NCBI RefSeq assembly: GCF_021730435.1
Contig: NZ_JABWGX010000020.1
Span: 1-64,000 of the forward strand
DNA: 64,000 bases
Source of the DNA: Xanthobacter agilis
GTDB lineage: Bacteria; Pseudomonadota; Alphaproteobacteria; Rhizobiales; Xanthobacteraceae
Direction of reading: 5' to 3'
Shown: positions 21,118-29,951 of the stretch, in pieces
How the letters are laid out: each line of letters opens with the position of its first letter
Position numbering within the stretch: the stretch's first letter is position 1
The notes under the pieces: generated by a model
The model's database searches: none
Told to the model about the DNA's origin: nothing
What the model saw: only the letters and a program-made list of their open reading frames with translations
Translations under genes and position numbers: made by a program

Positions 21118-22502
21118 GCCGCCTGCTCCCGCACGAAACCGAGAAGGGGATGGGCGCCGCTGGCCGGCAGCAGCCTGCCCGATGGATCGGTGATGCCCAT
21201 GCGCTCCAGCCACGCCTCGAACTCGGGCGCCCGCTTCAGGCCCAGCACCTCGCGGATGTAGAGGGCGTCGTGGAACGAGGTGGACTGATAGTTCAGCATC
21301 ACGTCGTCGGCGCCGGGAATGCCCATGATGTAAGTGACGCCTGCCGCCCCCAGGAGGGTGAGCAGGGTATCCATGTCGTCCTGGTCGGCCTCGGCATGGT
21401 TGGTGTAGCAGACATCCACGCCGAGCGGCACGCCGAGCAGCTTGCCGCAGAAATGATCCTCCAGACCGGCGCGGATGATCTGCTTGCCATCATAAAGATA
21501 TTCGGGGCCGATGAAGCCGACCACGGTATTGACGAGCAACGGCTCGTATTTGCGCGCCACCGCATAGGCGCGCGCTTCCAGCGTCTGCTGATCGACCCCG
21601 TGGTGGGCGCCGGCGGAGAGGGCCGAGCCCTGGCCGGTCTCGAAATACATGGCGTTCTGCCCCACCGTGCCCCGGTTCAGGGCGCGGGCGGCATCGTAGC
21701 CTTCCTGGAGCACATTGAGATCCACGCCGAACGAGCGGTTCGCCCCCTCGGTGCCCGCGATGGACTGGAACACCAGATCCACCGGCGCACCCCGGTTCAT
21801 CAGCGCGATGGAGCTGGTGACATGGGTCAGCACACAGCTCTGGGTGGGGATGTCGAACCGGCGGATCACCTCGTCCATCAGCCGCAGCAGGCGGTCGATG
21901 ACGGGCAAGCTGTCGGACGCGGGATTGATGCCGATCACCGCGTCGCCGCAGCCATAGAGCAGGCCGTCGAGGATGGTGGAGGAGACGCCGGCGGCATCGT
22001 CGGTCGGGTGGTTGGGCTGGAGCCGCACCGCCGTGGTGCCGGGAAGGCCGATGGTGTTGCGGAAACGGGTCACCACCCGGCACTTCTTGGCCACCAGGAT
22101 GAGGTCCTGGTTGCGCATGAGTTTGGAGACGGCCGCCACCATTTCCGGCGTGAGGCCCTTGGCAAGCCCGGCCAGCACCTCGGGCGTTGCCTGTTCGGAG
22201 AGCAGAAAGTCGCGAAAATCGCCTATTGTGAGGGCAGAGACCGGGGCGAAGGCCACCGGGTCATGCCCGTCGAGGATCAGGCGGGTCACCTCGTCCTGTT
22301 CATAGGGCACCAGCGCTTCGCTGAGGAACGTCTTCAGCGGCACCTCCGCAAGACACATCTTGGCGGCCACATTCTCCTCGGCGGAGGCGGCGGCGATGCC
22401 GGCGAGCATGTCCCCGGAGCGGGGCGGCGTCGCCTTGGCCATCAGGTCCTTCAGGTCTGCGAAGGCATGGGACCGGGCGCCGATGCGGTGGACGAAAGCC
22501 AT
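21114..22502 (-). CDS. eutB: Ethanolamine ammonia-lyase large subunit
   Basis: This is the catalytic barrel subunit of ethanolamine ammonia-lyase. It is 462 residues, normal for EutB, with the conserved segments GLPGTTAVRLQPNHPTDD, DAVIGINPASDS and ETGQGSALSAGAHHGVDQQT, which line the substrate and cobalamin site. It is the first gene of a three-gene unit eutB-eutC-permease and has GAGGAG before its ATG. No eutA reactivase, acetaldehyde dehydrogenase or microcompartment shell gene is in this unit. A sigma-54-like promoter precedes it, suggesting use of ethanolamine as a nitrogen source. Confidence 0.97.
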   Translation of the reverse strand: MAFVHRIGARSHAFADLKDLMAKATPPRSGDMLAGIAAASAEENVAAKMCLAEVPLKTFLSEALVPYEQDEVTRLILDGHDPVAFAPVSALTIGDFRDFLLSEQATPEVLAGLAKGLTPEMVAAVSKLMRNQDLILVAKKCRVVTRFRNTIGLPGTTAVRLQPNHPTDDAAGVSSTILDGLLYGCGDAVIGINPASDSLPVIDRLLRLMDEVIRRFDIPTQSCVLTHVTSSIALMNRGAPVDLVFQSIAGTEGANRSFGVDLNVLQEGYDAARALNRGTVGQNAMYFETGQGSALSAGAHHGVDQQTLEARAYAVARKYEPLLVNTVVGFIGPEYLYDGKQIIRAGLEDHFCGKLLGVPLGVDVCYTNHAEADQDDMDTLLTLLGAAGVTYIMGIPGADDVMLNYQSTSFHDALYIREVLGLKRAPEFEAWLERMGITDPSGRLLPASGAHPLLGFVREQAA

Positions 22503-22537
22503 GCGGCTGCTCCTCGTTGGGATTCTCTCTGACTATA

Positions 22538-22553
22538 AACAATAAACGTGCCA
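22538..22553 (-). promoter_or_regulatory. Candidate sigma-54 (RpoN) promoter of eutBC
   Basis: On the minus strand TGGCACG (22547-22553), four bases, then TTGTT (22538-22542) fits TGGCACG-N4-TTGCW except that the -12 GC is GT. The -12 element is 36 bases before the eutB ATG, which leaves a short normal leader. An NtrC-type activator would be needed; none is in the window. Confidence 0.6.
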
Positions 22554-22634
22554 TTTTGTGGAGATCTGTGGTTTTTGGTTCGTGCGCGCGGGGCGTCCGC
22601 TCGGGCCTGCACGCCGTGGCCGGATGGCGCCCTC

Positions 22635-23120
22635 TCAAATCGCGACAGAGGATCCCGAAAGGTCCGTCCGGCCGAGGATCTTCGCCGCCGCCGCGACCAC
22701 TTCGGCGAGCCCCTGCGTGCCCGCAAGGCGGGCGACATCCGCCGGGTGGAACCAACCCACCTCCGGGGCCTCGTCGCTGGTGCGAGGCTCGCCCGAGCGC
22801 CAGCGGGCGGCATACGCGATCACCACGAAATGGGCCGTCAACCGCCCCTCAACATCGCGGCGGATGATGTCCCGCGCCGCCGCCACCGCGACCAGATCCG
22901 CGTCCACCCCCACTTCCTCCCGCACTTCGCGCCGGGCGGCATCGGCCAGGGTCTCACCGGGTTCGACCCGCCCGCCGGGCAGGCTCCAGAGGCCGGCGCC
23001 GGGCGTGCCGGGGGCGGTGCCACGGCGGGCCAGCAGCACCAGCGGCCCGCGAAACACGGCGGCGCTCGCCGCGAGGATGGGGCGGATGACATCGGGGGCG
23101 GTTGCCGATGGTGCCGACAT
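22635..23120 (-). CDS. Nudix hydrolase
   Basis: This 161-residue protein contains a full Nudix box, GGRVEPGETLADAARREVRE followed by EVGVD (about residues 51-75), which binds divalent metal and hydrolyses nucleoside-diphosphate-linked substrates. Flanking sequence (LLARRGTAPGTPGAGLWSLP before it, VGWFHPADV after it) is typical of MutT/ADP-ribose-type Nudix enzymes. The exact substrate cannot be told. The start at 23120 (MSAPSATAPD) is preferred to 23138. It lies 132 bases upstream of eutB on the same strand, but the sigma-54 site between suggests separate control. Confidence 0.9.
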   Translation of the reverse strand: MSAPSATAPDVIRPILAASAAVFRGPLVLLARRGTAPGTPGAGLWSLPGGRVEPGETLADAARREVREEVGVDADLVAVAAARDIIRRDVEGRLTAHFVVIAYAARWRSGEPRTSDEAPEVGWFHPADVARLAGTQGLAEVVAAAAKILGRTDLSGSSVAI

Positions 23121-23315
23121 GACGCGTTCTCCTGGCAAGCGATCTCCTGTGCGGCGGGTGGTCGCCGGGGTATCCTAGACCATCGGCCGCGCTCTTCGAC
23201 CGCCGTCCCGCCGGTTTCGATCCGCCCCCGGCGGGAGGCAGCCCTTCAGCGTGCGACAGCCTCCCCTTCACCACGATAGGCTATGACCGCCCGCGGATAA
23301 CGGAGCGTGCGATTC

Positions 23316-23984
23316 GTGACCCCCCGATCTTCTTCTCCGGCACCTGATGCCGGGCCTTCCGGCGCCTCGTCCCACCCCACCCGGACCCGCGCGCCCGCTC
23401 CGCCCAGGGCATGGCAGCGGATGCTCTCCGGGCGGCGGCTGGACCTGCTCGACCCCTCGCCCCTCGACGTGGAGATCGAGGACATCGCCCATGGTCTCGC
23501 GCGGGTAGCGCGCTGGAATGGGCAGACCCATGGCGCCCACATCTTTTCGGTGGCCCAGCATTCGTTGCTGACGGAGCGCCTCGCGCAGGAAGCCCACCCC
23601 GATCTTGATGCGCGCTCGCGCCGGTGCGTGCTGCTGCACGACGCTCCCGAATATGTGATCGGGGACATGATCTCGCCCTTCAAGGCGGTTCTGGGCGGCG
23701 ACTACAAGGGAGTGGAGGCGCGGCTGCTGGCGGCCATCTCCCTGCGCTTTTCCCTGCCCACCGCTTGGCCCGCCGCGCTGGTAAAGATCGTCAAGGCGGC
23801 CGATCGCGCCTCCGCTTTCCTGGAGGCGACCCGTCTTGCCGGCTTCTCCGAGGCGGAGGCCCGCCGCTTCTTCGGGCGTCCGGTGCGCCTCGACGACCTA
23901 GAGGAAAGCGATTATCTCACTCCTTGGGAGGCGGACATCGCCAAGCGGCGATTCCTGCAACGCTTCGAGGAGCTTGAAACATGA
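23316..23984 (+). CDS. HD-domain hydrolase, YfbR-like
   Basis: This roughly 222-residue protein has the HD phosphohydrolase signature in order: HIFSVAQHSLL, CVLLHDAPEYVIGDMISPFK and, further on, KIVKAADRASAFLEA. The H...HD...D metal ligands are therefore complete, and the E and D after HD match YfbR-type 5'-deoxynucleotidases, suggesting nucleotide clean-up. The first 35 residues are Pro/Ser/Ala-rich and probably disordered. The GTG at 23316 has CGGAG ten bases upstream; a GTG at 23307 is too close to that site. It overlaps the next gene by four bases. Confidence 0.85.
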   Translation: MTPRSSSPAPDAGPSGASSHPTRTRAPAPPRAWQRMLSGRRLDLLDPSPLDVEIEDIAHGLARVARWNGQTHGAHIFSVAQHSLLTERLAQEAHPDLDARSRRCVLLHDAPEYVIGDMISPFKAVLGGDYKGVEARLLAAISLRFSLPTAWPAALVKIVKAADRASAFLEATRLAGFSEAEARRFFGRPVRLDDLEESDYLTPWEADIAKRRFLQRFEELET

Positions 23985-24511
23985 TCCATGTATGCTCCCT
24001 GGCCAAACTGCACGAGACCGTGGCGGCGACCGGCGCGCGCCATGTGATCTCGCTCATCAATGGCGACACCGTATTCACCCGCCCGAGCAATGTGGACCCC
24101 ACCAACCACCTGTTTCTCGGCCTCAACGACATCGTCGAGGAGATGGCGGGCATGGTGGTCCCCGCCGAGCACCACATGCACGAATTGTTCGACTTCGTGC
24201 ATGGATGGCCACGCCAGACGCCCTTGGTGATCCACTGCTTCGCCGGCATCTCGCGGTCCACGGCGGCGGCCTATGCCGCGTTGTGCGCGCTGCTGCCCGA
24301 CGAGAACGAGGTGGAACTCGCACGGCGCCTGCGCCGCGCCTCGCCCACCGCCACGCCCAATCCGCGCATCGTGGCCCTGGCCGACGCGGCGTTGGGCCGT
24401 CAGGGGCGGATGGTGGCGGCCATCTCCACCATCGGGCGTGGACGGGATGCGTTCGAGGGCGAGCCGTTTTGCCTGCCGGTCAGTGCGGGCGAGCGGGCCG
24501 CACGACTTTAG
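23981..24511 (+). CDS. Tyrosine/dual-specificity phosphatase family protein
   Basis: This 176-residue cytoplasmic protein carries the cysteine phosphatase P-loop HCFAGISRSTAAAY, with Cys86 and Arg92 in the CX5R arrangement. An acidic residue of the LGLNDIVEEM loop could be the general acid. It belongs with small bacterial tyrosine-phosphatase-like proteins. It starts in an ATGA overlap with the HD-domain gene, so the two are translationally coupled and probably act in one process. The substrate is unknown. Confidence 0.82.
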   Translation: MIHVCSLAKLHETVAATGARHVISLINGDTVFTRPSNVDPTNHLFLGLNDIVEEMAGMVVPAEHHMHELFDFVHGWPRQTPLVIHCFAGISRSTAAAYAALCALLPDENEVELARRLRRASPTATPNPRIVALADAALGRQGRMVAAISTIGRGRDAFEGEPFCLPVSAGERAARL

Positions 24512-24562
24512 GGCCTTTTCTGGCGCGGTGGATTCCGGTTTCGGAATACCGGTCCGCCCCCC

Positions 24563-25498
24563 TCAGGGCCGTTCGAGCACGCCCACGAGGCCGGGCACCG
24601 GCACCCCCTTTTCGGTGCGGGTGGAAGCCTCTTCCAGCCGCCGCACGTCGAGTCCGGCGGCGTTCGCCGCCGCGCGCACGGTGGCGGCGGCATGGGCATA
24701 GCGCAGCGTCTCCCGCAGCAGCACGCCGACCCCTTCGTGAGTCTCCACGGTAAAGGCGAAGAGGCCGCCCGGCGCCAGCGCGCGCGCCGCCGCCGCAAAC
24801 AGGGGCTGAAGGTCGGCGAGATAGCACAGGGCATCGGCCGCCACGATCAGGTCGAGGCCCGCCCGCGGCGCGGCGGCCAGGGCATCGCCCATGTCGGCGG
24901 CGTCGAGCCGGCCGTAGAGCCCCAGCGTCTCCGCCTTTGCCAGCATGGCGGGGGAGAGGTCGACGCCGTCGAGCACCTCCACGCGCGGCGCGATCAGGGG
25001 AGCGGCGAGGCCGGTTCCGCAGCCAAGGTCCAGCCCATGGCGGAAGCGCCGGCCTTCGCCCGCCACCCGCACCAGCGCCGCGAGCAGCAGCTCGGGTCCG
25101 CGATAGGCAAGCTTGTCCCGCAGCGCGCTGTCGAAGCGGTCGGCATATTGATCGAACAGGGTGCGCACGTAGGCGGCCGACATGGCCCCTTCCGCCGGCG
25201 CCTGCCCCAGGCGTGCCAGCCGCAGACCGGCGCCGAGGGTGTCGTCGGCATCGCAGGCGCGGGCCGTGGCGAACGCTTCCGCCGCGCCCGCCGCATCGCC
25301 GGCGGCTTGACGGGCCTCGCCCAGCAGGAACCACGCGGCGGCGAAGCCGGGCGCGGCGGCCACCGTGTCGGCGAGCAGGTCGGCGGCTGCCGGCCAATCG
25401 CCTTCGTCGCACAGGGCGCGGGCCCAATCGAGGCGGCGATCGAGGGCGGGATCGCCCGAACTGGCGGAATGGGGAAGAGCGGCCACGGGACCTCGCAC
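24563..25498 (-). CDS. TPR-containing class I SAM methyltransferase
   Basis: This roughly 311-residue protein has TPR-like helices in its first 90 residues (WPAAADLLADTVAAAPGFAA and AGDAAGAAEAFATARACD), followed by a Rossmann methyltransferase with the SAM-binding motif HGLDLGCGTGLAAPLI and the acidic VLDGVDLSPAML. Further motifs are LIVAADALCYLADLQPLF and GGLFAFTVETHEG. This layout is known in alphaproteobacterial methyltransferases of unassigned substrate. No ATG fits; GTG at 25498 is used and GTG at 25486 is possible. It is divergent from the exonuclease gene, 46 bases apart. Confidence 0.82.
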   Translation of the reverse strand: MRGPVAALPHSASSGDPALDRRLDWARALCDEGDWPAAADLLADTVAAAPGFAAAWFLLGEARQAAGDAAGAAEAFATARACDADDTLGAGLRLARLGQAPAEGAMSAAYVRTLFDQYADRFDSALRDKLAYRGPELLLAALVRVAGEGRRFRHGLDLGCGTGLAAPLIAPRVEVLDGVDLSPAMLAKAETLGLYGRLDAADMGDALAAAPRAGLDLIVAADALCYLADLQPLFAAAARALAPGGLFAFTVETHEGVGVLLRETLRYAHAAATVRAAANAAGLDVRRLEEASTRTEKGVPVPGLVGVLERP

Positions 25499-25544
25499 GT
25501 TCAGTTGCGCTTCCCATATATAAGCCTCCCCCGCGAGACCAGCC

Positions 25545-26567
25545 GTGCGCCCCGAAGACCTGCTCTGCCCCTCCCCGAAGGGCCTGTATTGCCCCGCCGG
25601 GGACTTCCATGTGGACCCGGTGCGGGTGGTGCCGCGCGCCGTCATCACCCATGGCCATTCCGACCACGCCCGCGCCGGCCATGGCCGGGTGCTCGCCACC
25701 CGCGAGACGCTCGACCTGATGGCGCTGCGGCTGGGCCCCAATTTCGCCGCGGCGCAGGAGGCCCTCGACTATGGCACACCGGTGGAGATCGGCGGGGTCA
25801 CCGTCAGCCTCCACCCGGCCGGTCATGTGCTGGGCTCGGCCCAGGTGCGGCTGGAGAAAGACGGCCTCGTGATCGTGGTGTCCGGTGATTACAAGGATGT
25901 GCCGGACCCCACCTGTACCCCCTTCGAGCCGGTGCGGTGCCATGTGTTCGTCTCGGAGGCCACCTTCGGCCTGCCGGTGTTCCGCCATCCCGATGCGGCG
26001 GCGGAGGTGGACAAGCTTCTGGCCTCCGTCGCCTTGTTTCCGGAGCGCACCCATCTTCTGGGCGCCTATTCGCTCGGCAAGGCGCAGCGGCTGATGGCGC
26101 TGATCCGCCAGAGGGGATATGCGGCGGCGCTCCATCTGCATGGGGCGTTGGCCCCCATCACCGATTATTACGCGAGCCGGGGCCTGGATTTCGGCCTCCT
26201 GGAGCCGGTGGCCGACACGCACCGGAAGGCGCTGCCCGGGGCCATCGTCATCGCGCCGCCCATGGCCATGACGGATCTGTGGGCGCGGGGCTTCGCCGAT
26301 CCCATCACCTGCTTTGCCTCCGGCTGGATGCGGGTGCGCGCGCGGGCCCGCCAACGCGGCGTCGAACTGCCGCTGGTGGTGTCCGACCACGCCGATTGGG
26401 ACGGCCTCACCGCCTCCATCCGCGCCACCGGCTGCGAGGAGCTGTGGGTCACCCACGGCGCCGAAGACGCCCTGGTCCATTGGGCCCAAAGCCGCCAGAT
26501 CCGCGCCCGCCCGTTGCGGCTCGTGGCACCAGTCGGGGACGATGGGGCCGACCGCAGCGACGCATAG
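25545..26567 (+). CDS. Ligase-associated-type DNA exonuclease, metallo-beta-lactamase fold
   Basis: This 340-residue protein resembles the ligase-associated DNA exonuclease family (TIGR04122), an RNase J/SNM1-like metallo-beta-lactamase plus beta-CASP enzyme in DNA repair. The metal motif ITHGHSDHARAGH (about residues 34-46), HPAGHVLGSAQV, SGDYKD and a late SDHADWDGL are visible, in the expected order. In most genomes it sits with an ATP-dependent DNA ligase and an Lhr-like helicase; neither is in this window. The start is a GTG with a weak ribosome-binding site. Confidence 0.87.
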   Translation: MRPEDLLCPSPKGLYCPAGDFHVDPVRVVPRAVITHGHSDHARAGHGRVLATRETLDLMALRLGPNFAAAQEALDYGTPVEIGGVTVSLHPAGHVLGSAQVRLEKDGLVIVVSGDYKDVPDPTCTPFEPVRCHVFVSEATFGLPVFRHPDAAAEVDKLLASVALFPERTHLLGAYSLGKAQRLMALIRQRGYAAALHLHGALAPITDYYASRGLDFGLLEPVADTHRKALPGAIVIAPPMAMTDLWARGFADPITCFASGWMRVRARARQRGVELPLVVSDHADWDGLTASIRATGCEELWVTHGAEDALVHWAQSRQIRARPLRLVAPVGDDGADRSDA

Positions 26568-26701
26568 CCCCGGCGCGGACGATTCAACGCCGTCGGCCGG
26601 CGCACATCCGTCCGCCTTGGCCGGCGCCAATCGCTCCCGGCGATCGGGCCGCCACTCGGTTTCCTGGCGAGACCTGAGGCGTCGCGCGACAGCGCCTAGG
26701 T

Positions 26702-26789
26702 CATTTCCGGCGAACCCAGGTTCTCTGGAAATGCTCTAACTATTTGTTTTTTCGGAAATTCCGGACGCAAAACCGCGTCGCGTTTTTGC
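26702..26789. repeat. REP-like intergenic element with two palindromes
   Basis: First palindrome: CATTTCC...GAACC (26702-26716) against GGTTC...GGAAATG (26719-26733), perfect apart from a three-base internal mismatch. Second: GCAAAACCGCG (26767-26777) against CGCGTTTTTGC (26779-26789) with one mismatch. The words AGAGCATTTCC and CGCGTTTT recur in intergenic repeats of Rhizobiales. The second palindrome ends ten bases from the phoX stop and may also act as a bidirectional terminator. Confidence 0.55.
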
Positions 26790-26799
26790 CGCTATTGCC

Positions 26800-28812
26800 C
26801 TAGCTGCCCACCGGTCCTCCGCCCTTGCGGGTGATGGCCACGACCGAGGGGCGCGGCGGCATGTCGGGGGCGAAATCGGGCCAGCGGGTGGAGGGGGCGT
26901 CGAAGCTGGAGACGCGGCCATCCTGGCTCTCGCCGGGATGCTGCACGGCAACGAACAAGGTGGTGTCGTCGGCGGTGAAGAACGGGCCGCACAATTCAGC
27001 TCCGATCGGCACCGAGACCAGACGCTTGGCGGTGCCGCGCGCCGGACCCTCGGTTTCCAGGGCGAACAGGCCATCGGTGCGGTCGGTGGCGCGCGGGGTG
27101 TTGCCATCGGTGGCGATCCACAGCCGGCCCTGGTGGTCCACCGCGCAATTGTCGGGATTGCCGAACCAGCCGAACGCCGTGGTGGCCGGGGAGAAGACCG
27201 CCCCGCCCTCGGCCTTGGCGGGATCGCCGCAGCGCACCAGGACATCCCAGGTGAAGGCGCGGGCGGCATGGTCGCCGCCGGCGGGCGTGATCTCCAGAAT
27301 ATGCCCATGGATGTTCTTCGCCCGCGGATTGGCCGGCTCCACCTCCATCTCGGTCCGCGTGTCGTTGGCGGTGAGCATCACATAGACCTTGTTGGTCTTG
27401 GGGTTTGCCTCCACATCCTCGGGGCGGTCCATGCGGGTGGCGCCCAGATGGGTGGCGGCGAGGCGCGCATGCACCAGCACCTGAGCCTGATCGGCAAAGC
27501 CGTTGGCCGGGGTGAGCGGGCCTTGCCCGAACACCAGGTCACGCCATTCGCCACTGCCGTCGCCATGGAACACTGCCACCGAGAGCGTGCCTGCGTCCAG
27601 CAGGTCGCGATTGGCGGCGCGGTCGGAGGGGTCCACCTTGGCACGGGAGACGAAGCGGTAAACATGCTCCATCTTCTGGTCGTCGCCGAGATAGACCACA
27701 TAGCGGCCATCGCCATTGGTGAGGCCGGCGGCGCCCTCATGCTTCATGCGGCCGAGGGCCGTGCGCTTCTTGGGCGGCGCGGAAGGATCAAGGGGGTCGA
27801 TCTCCACCACCCAGCCGAAGCGGTTGGGTTCGTTGGGCTCTTTCTGGAGGTCGAAGCGGTCGTGGTAGCGTGCCCAGGCGGTGGCATTGCCGGGGATCGC
27901 GTAGCGCTTCAGCGCCTCCGCGTCCGCCAGGCCGTCGCGGGTGCCGGAGAAATAGGAATTAATGTTCTCCTCACACGACAGCCATGTGCCCCAGGGCGTC
28001 ACGCCGCCGGAACAATTGTTCAGCATGCCCTTGACGGTTCGCCCGTGCGGATCGGCCGAGGTGACAAGCCAGCGGGAGCCGGCGGCCGGGCCGGTGAGCG
28101 CCATCGGGGTTTCGGCGGTGATGCGCCGCGCATGGGGCGAGCCCGCCACCACTTGCCAGCGTCCGTCCATCCGGGCGATCTCCAACACCGAACCGCCGTG
28201 GGCCGCCATCTCGATGTCCACCCGCGCGCGGGTCATGTCGGGAAACCCGGTCTTCGCCGTCTGCGCGCCGATGCCGGGGAACATCAGCTCCTCATTGGTA
28301 TATTCGTGATTGACCACCAGCAGGGCCCGGCGCGCCGGATCGTGTTCAGGCAGCGGAATGACGCCGATGAAGTCGTTGTTGTAGCCGAATTGCCGGGCTT
28401 GCGCCTCCGGGCTCTGCGCATGCGGGTCGAAGGCCGGGGCGTCGGGCAGGACCGGGTCGCCCCAGCGCACCAGCACCTGTGCATCGTGCCCTTCCGCCAC
28501 ATGGATGGTGGCATCGGCCGGCGCGGTCAGTTCTGCGAACGGAAAGCGATCGACGGCCGTGTCGTCCGCGTCGGCCGCGCGCGCGGCCGTGGTGCCCACA
28601 GCCGTTGCGAGGGAGGAAAGCCCCGCGCCGAGCGCGGCGACGCCCAGGAGCCCCCTGATAAGGTCGCGGCGGCCGAGCCGCTCCGCCAGAACGTCGCCGA
28701 AGGTGGCGCCGGGTGGGCTCGCTGGCTGGTCGTCCGCCGCCGCCTTGAAGCGGGCGCTGGGAACGAAAGGCGCGTCGGCCGCTGCGCCATTGGGGGCTCT
28801 GCGGATGGCCAT
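26800..28812 (-). CDS. phoX: PhoX-family phosphatase, Tat-exported
   Basis: This 670-residue protein belongs to the PhoX (DUF839) family, Ca/Fe-dependent alkaline phosphatases that release phosphate from organic esters in the periplasm or outside the cell. A twin-arginine signal is visible at residues 45-70 (RLGRRDLIRGLLGVAALGAG), followed by the AARA cleavage region. Family segments include LVVNHEYTNEELMF, GGVTPWGTWLSCEEN and RMKHEGAAGLTNGDGRYVVY. The start at 28812 has GGGAGG seven bases upstream. I saw no convincing PHO box upstream, so phosphate control is not shown. Confidence 0.88.
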   Translation of the reverse strand: MAIRRAPNGAAADAPFVPSARFKAAADDQPASPPGATFGDVLAERLGRRDLIRGLLGVAALGAGLSSLATAVGTTAARAADADDTAVDRFPFAELTAPADATIHVAEGHDAQVLVRWGDPVLPDAPAFDPHAQSPEAQARQFGYNNDFIGVIPLPEHDPARRALLVVNHEYTNEELMFPGIGAQTAKTGFPDMTRARVDIEMAAHGGSVLEIARMDGRWQVVAGSPHARRITAETPMALTGPAAGSRWLVTSADPHGRTVKGMLNNCSGGVTPWGTWLSCEENINSYFSGTRDGLADAEALKRYAIPGNATAWARYHDRFDLQKEPNEPNRFGWVVEIDPLDPSAPPKKRTALGRMKHEGAAGLTNGDGRYVVYLGDDQKMEHVYRFVSRAKVDPSDRAANRDLLDAGTLSVAVFHGDGSGEWRDLVFGQGPLTPANGFADQAQVLVHARLAATHLGATRMDRPEDVEANPKTNKVYVMLTANDTRTEMEVEPANPRAKNIHGHILEITPAGGDHAARAFTWDVLVRCGDPAKAEGGAVFSPATTAFGWFGNPDNCAVDHQGRLWIATDGNTPRATDRTDGLFALETEGPARGTAKRLVSVPIGAELCGPFFTADDTTLFVAVQHPGESQDGRVSSFDAPSTRWPDFAPDMPPRPSVVAITRKGGGPVGS

Positions 28813-28968
28813 GGCGGACCTCCCAGGTTGGCCGCAGGCAATCCCGCCCATGTAGCGGCGGAAGGTGACATGCGCATTACGCAAGGGGATGCCGGGCCGC
28901 GCTCGCGTTGGTGGAAGCCGGTCGCCCCGCCGCATTCGGCGCGGTCTGCTGGCGCGGCGACGCTGGCC

Positions 28969-29949
28969 TCAGCGTTCCGCCTTCTGCGGACGGGCCATCA
29001 GGGCCTCGATGGCACCTTCGACCGTCAGGCGATGCTGGAGCACCGCATCCACGGCCGCGCTCACCGGCATGTCCACATCCCGGGCCCGCGCCATCTCCAC
29101 CAGCACGCCGGCGGTAAAGGCACCTTCCGCCAGCTTGTCGGGCGTCGCCGCCCCGGAGCCAAGCGCCGCGCCGAAGGCGAAATTGCGCGATTGCGGGCCG
29201 GAGGTGGTGAGGATCAGGTCGCCGAGGCCGGACAGGCCGGTCATGGTTTCCGCCCGCCCACCATAGGCCTTGGCGAAGCGTGTCAGCTCGGCGAAGCCGC
29301 GCGCCACCAGCGCCGCGCCCGCGCTCGCCCCGAGCTTGCGCCCCGCCACGATACCGGCGGCGATGGCCAGCACGTTCTTGGTGGCGCCGCCGATCTCCAC
29401 CCCGCGCACGTCGGTGGAAAAATAAAGCCGCAGGGTGGACGAGCCGAGGGCATCGCACAAAGCGGAGGCAAGGGCGGCTTCGCTGCTCGCCAGGGTGACG
29501 GCGGTGGGCAGGCCCGCCGCCACGTCGCTGGCGAAGCTGGGCCCGGACAGCACGGCCGGCACCGCCGTCGGCGCCGCTTCGGCGATGACCTCGGTGATGA
29601 AGGCCCGGCTGCCGCGCTCGATGCCCTTGGCGCAGGACACCACCGGCGTGCCGGGCGCGATCAGGGGGGCGAGGTCCTGCGCCACGGCGCGGCACGCCTG
29701 CGCCGGCACCACCAACAGCAGCGCGTCGCAGGCCGCCGCCTGGGCAAGATCGGCGGTGGGGGTCACGCGGGGATCGAGGGCGATGCCCGGCAAGGCATGG
29801 CGATTCTCCCGCTGCGCCGCCATGGCCGCCGCCGCCTGGGCGTCGCGCGTGTAGAGGCACACCTGCCGTCCGGCGCGGGCGGCGGCATTGGCGAGCGCCG
29901 TGCCCCAGGCGCCGGCACCCACGATGCCGATGGTGTCGAATGCCGGCAC
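28969..29949 (-). CDS. gpsA: NAD(P)-dependent glycerol-3-phosphate dehydrogenase
   Basis: GpsA reduces dihydroxyacetone phosphate to sn-glycerol 3-phosphate for phospholipid synthesis. The 326-residue protein has the N-terminal Rossmann motif [20 protein letters not shown], the segment [10 protein letters not shown], and the active-site region [17 protein letters not shown] with its catalytic lysine. [18 protein letters not shown] is also typical. It starts two bases after tsaD ends on the same strand, so tsaD-gpsA is one operon. Confidence 0.97.
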   Translation of the reverse strand: MPAFDTIGIVGAGAWGTALANAAARAGRQVCLYTRDAQAAAAMAAQRENRHALPGIALDPRVTPTADLAQAAACDALLLVVPAQACRAVAQDLAPLIAPGTPVVSCAKGIERGSRAFITEVIAEAAPTAVPAVLSGPSFASDVAAGLPTAVTLASSEAALASALCDALGSSTLRLYFSTDVRGVEIGGATKNVLAIAAGIVAGRKLGASAGAALVARGFAELTRFAKAYGGRAETMTGLSGLGDLILTTSGPQSRNFAFGAALGSGAATPDKLAEGAFTAGVLVEMARARDVDMPVSAAVDAVLQHRLTVEGAIEALMARPQKAER

Positions 29950-29951
29950 GA

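Noticed and set aside
28813-28968. PHO box for phoX
   Set aside because: Only a single ATGTCAC half-site is seen; the direct repeat needed for PhoB is absent.
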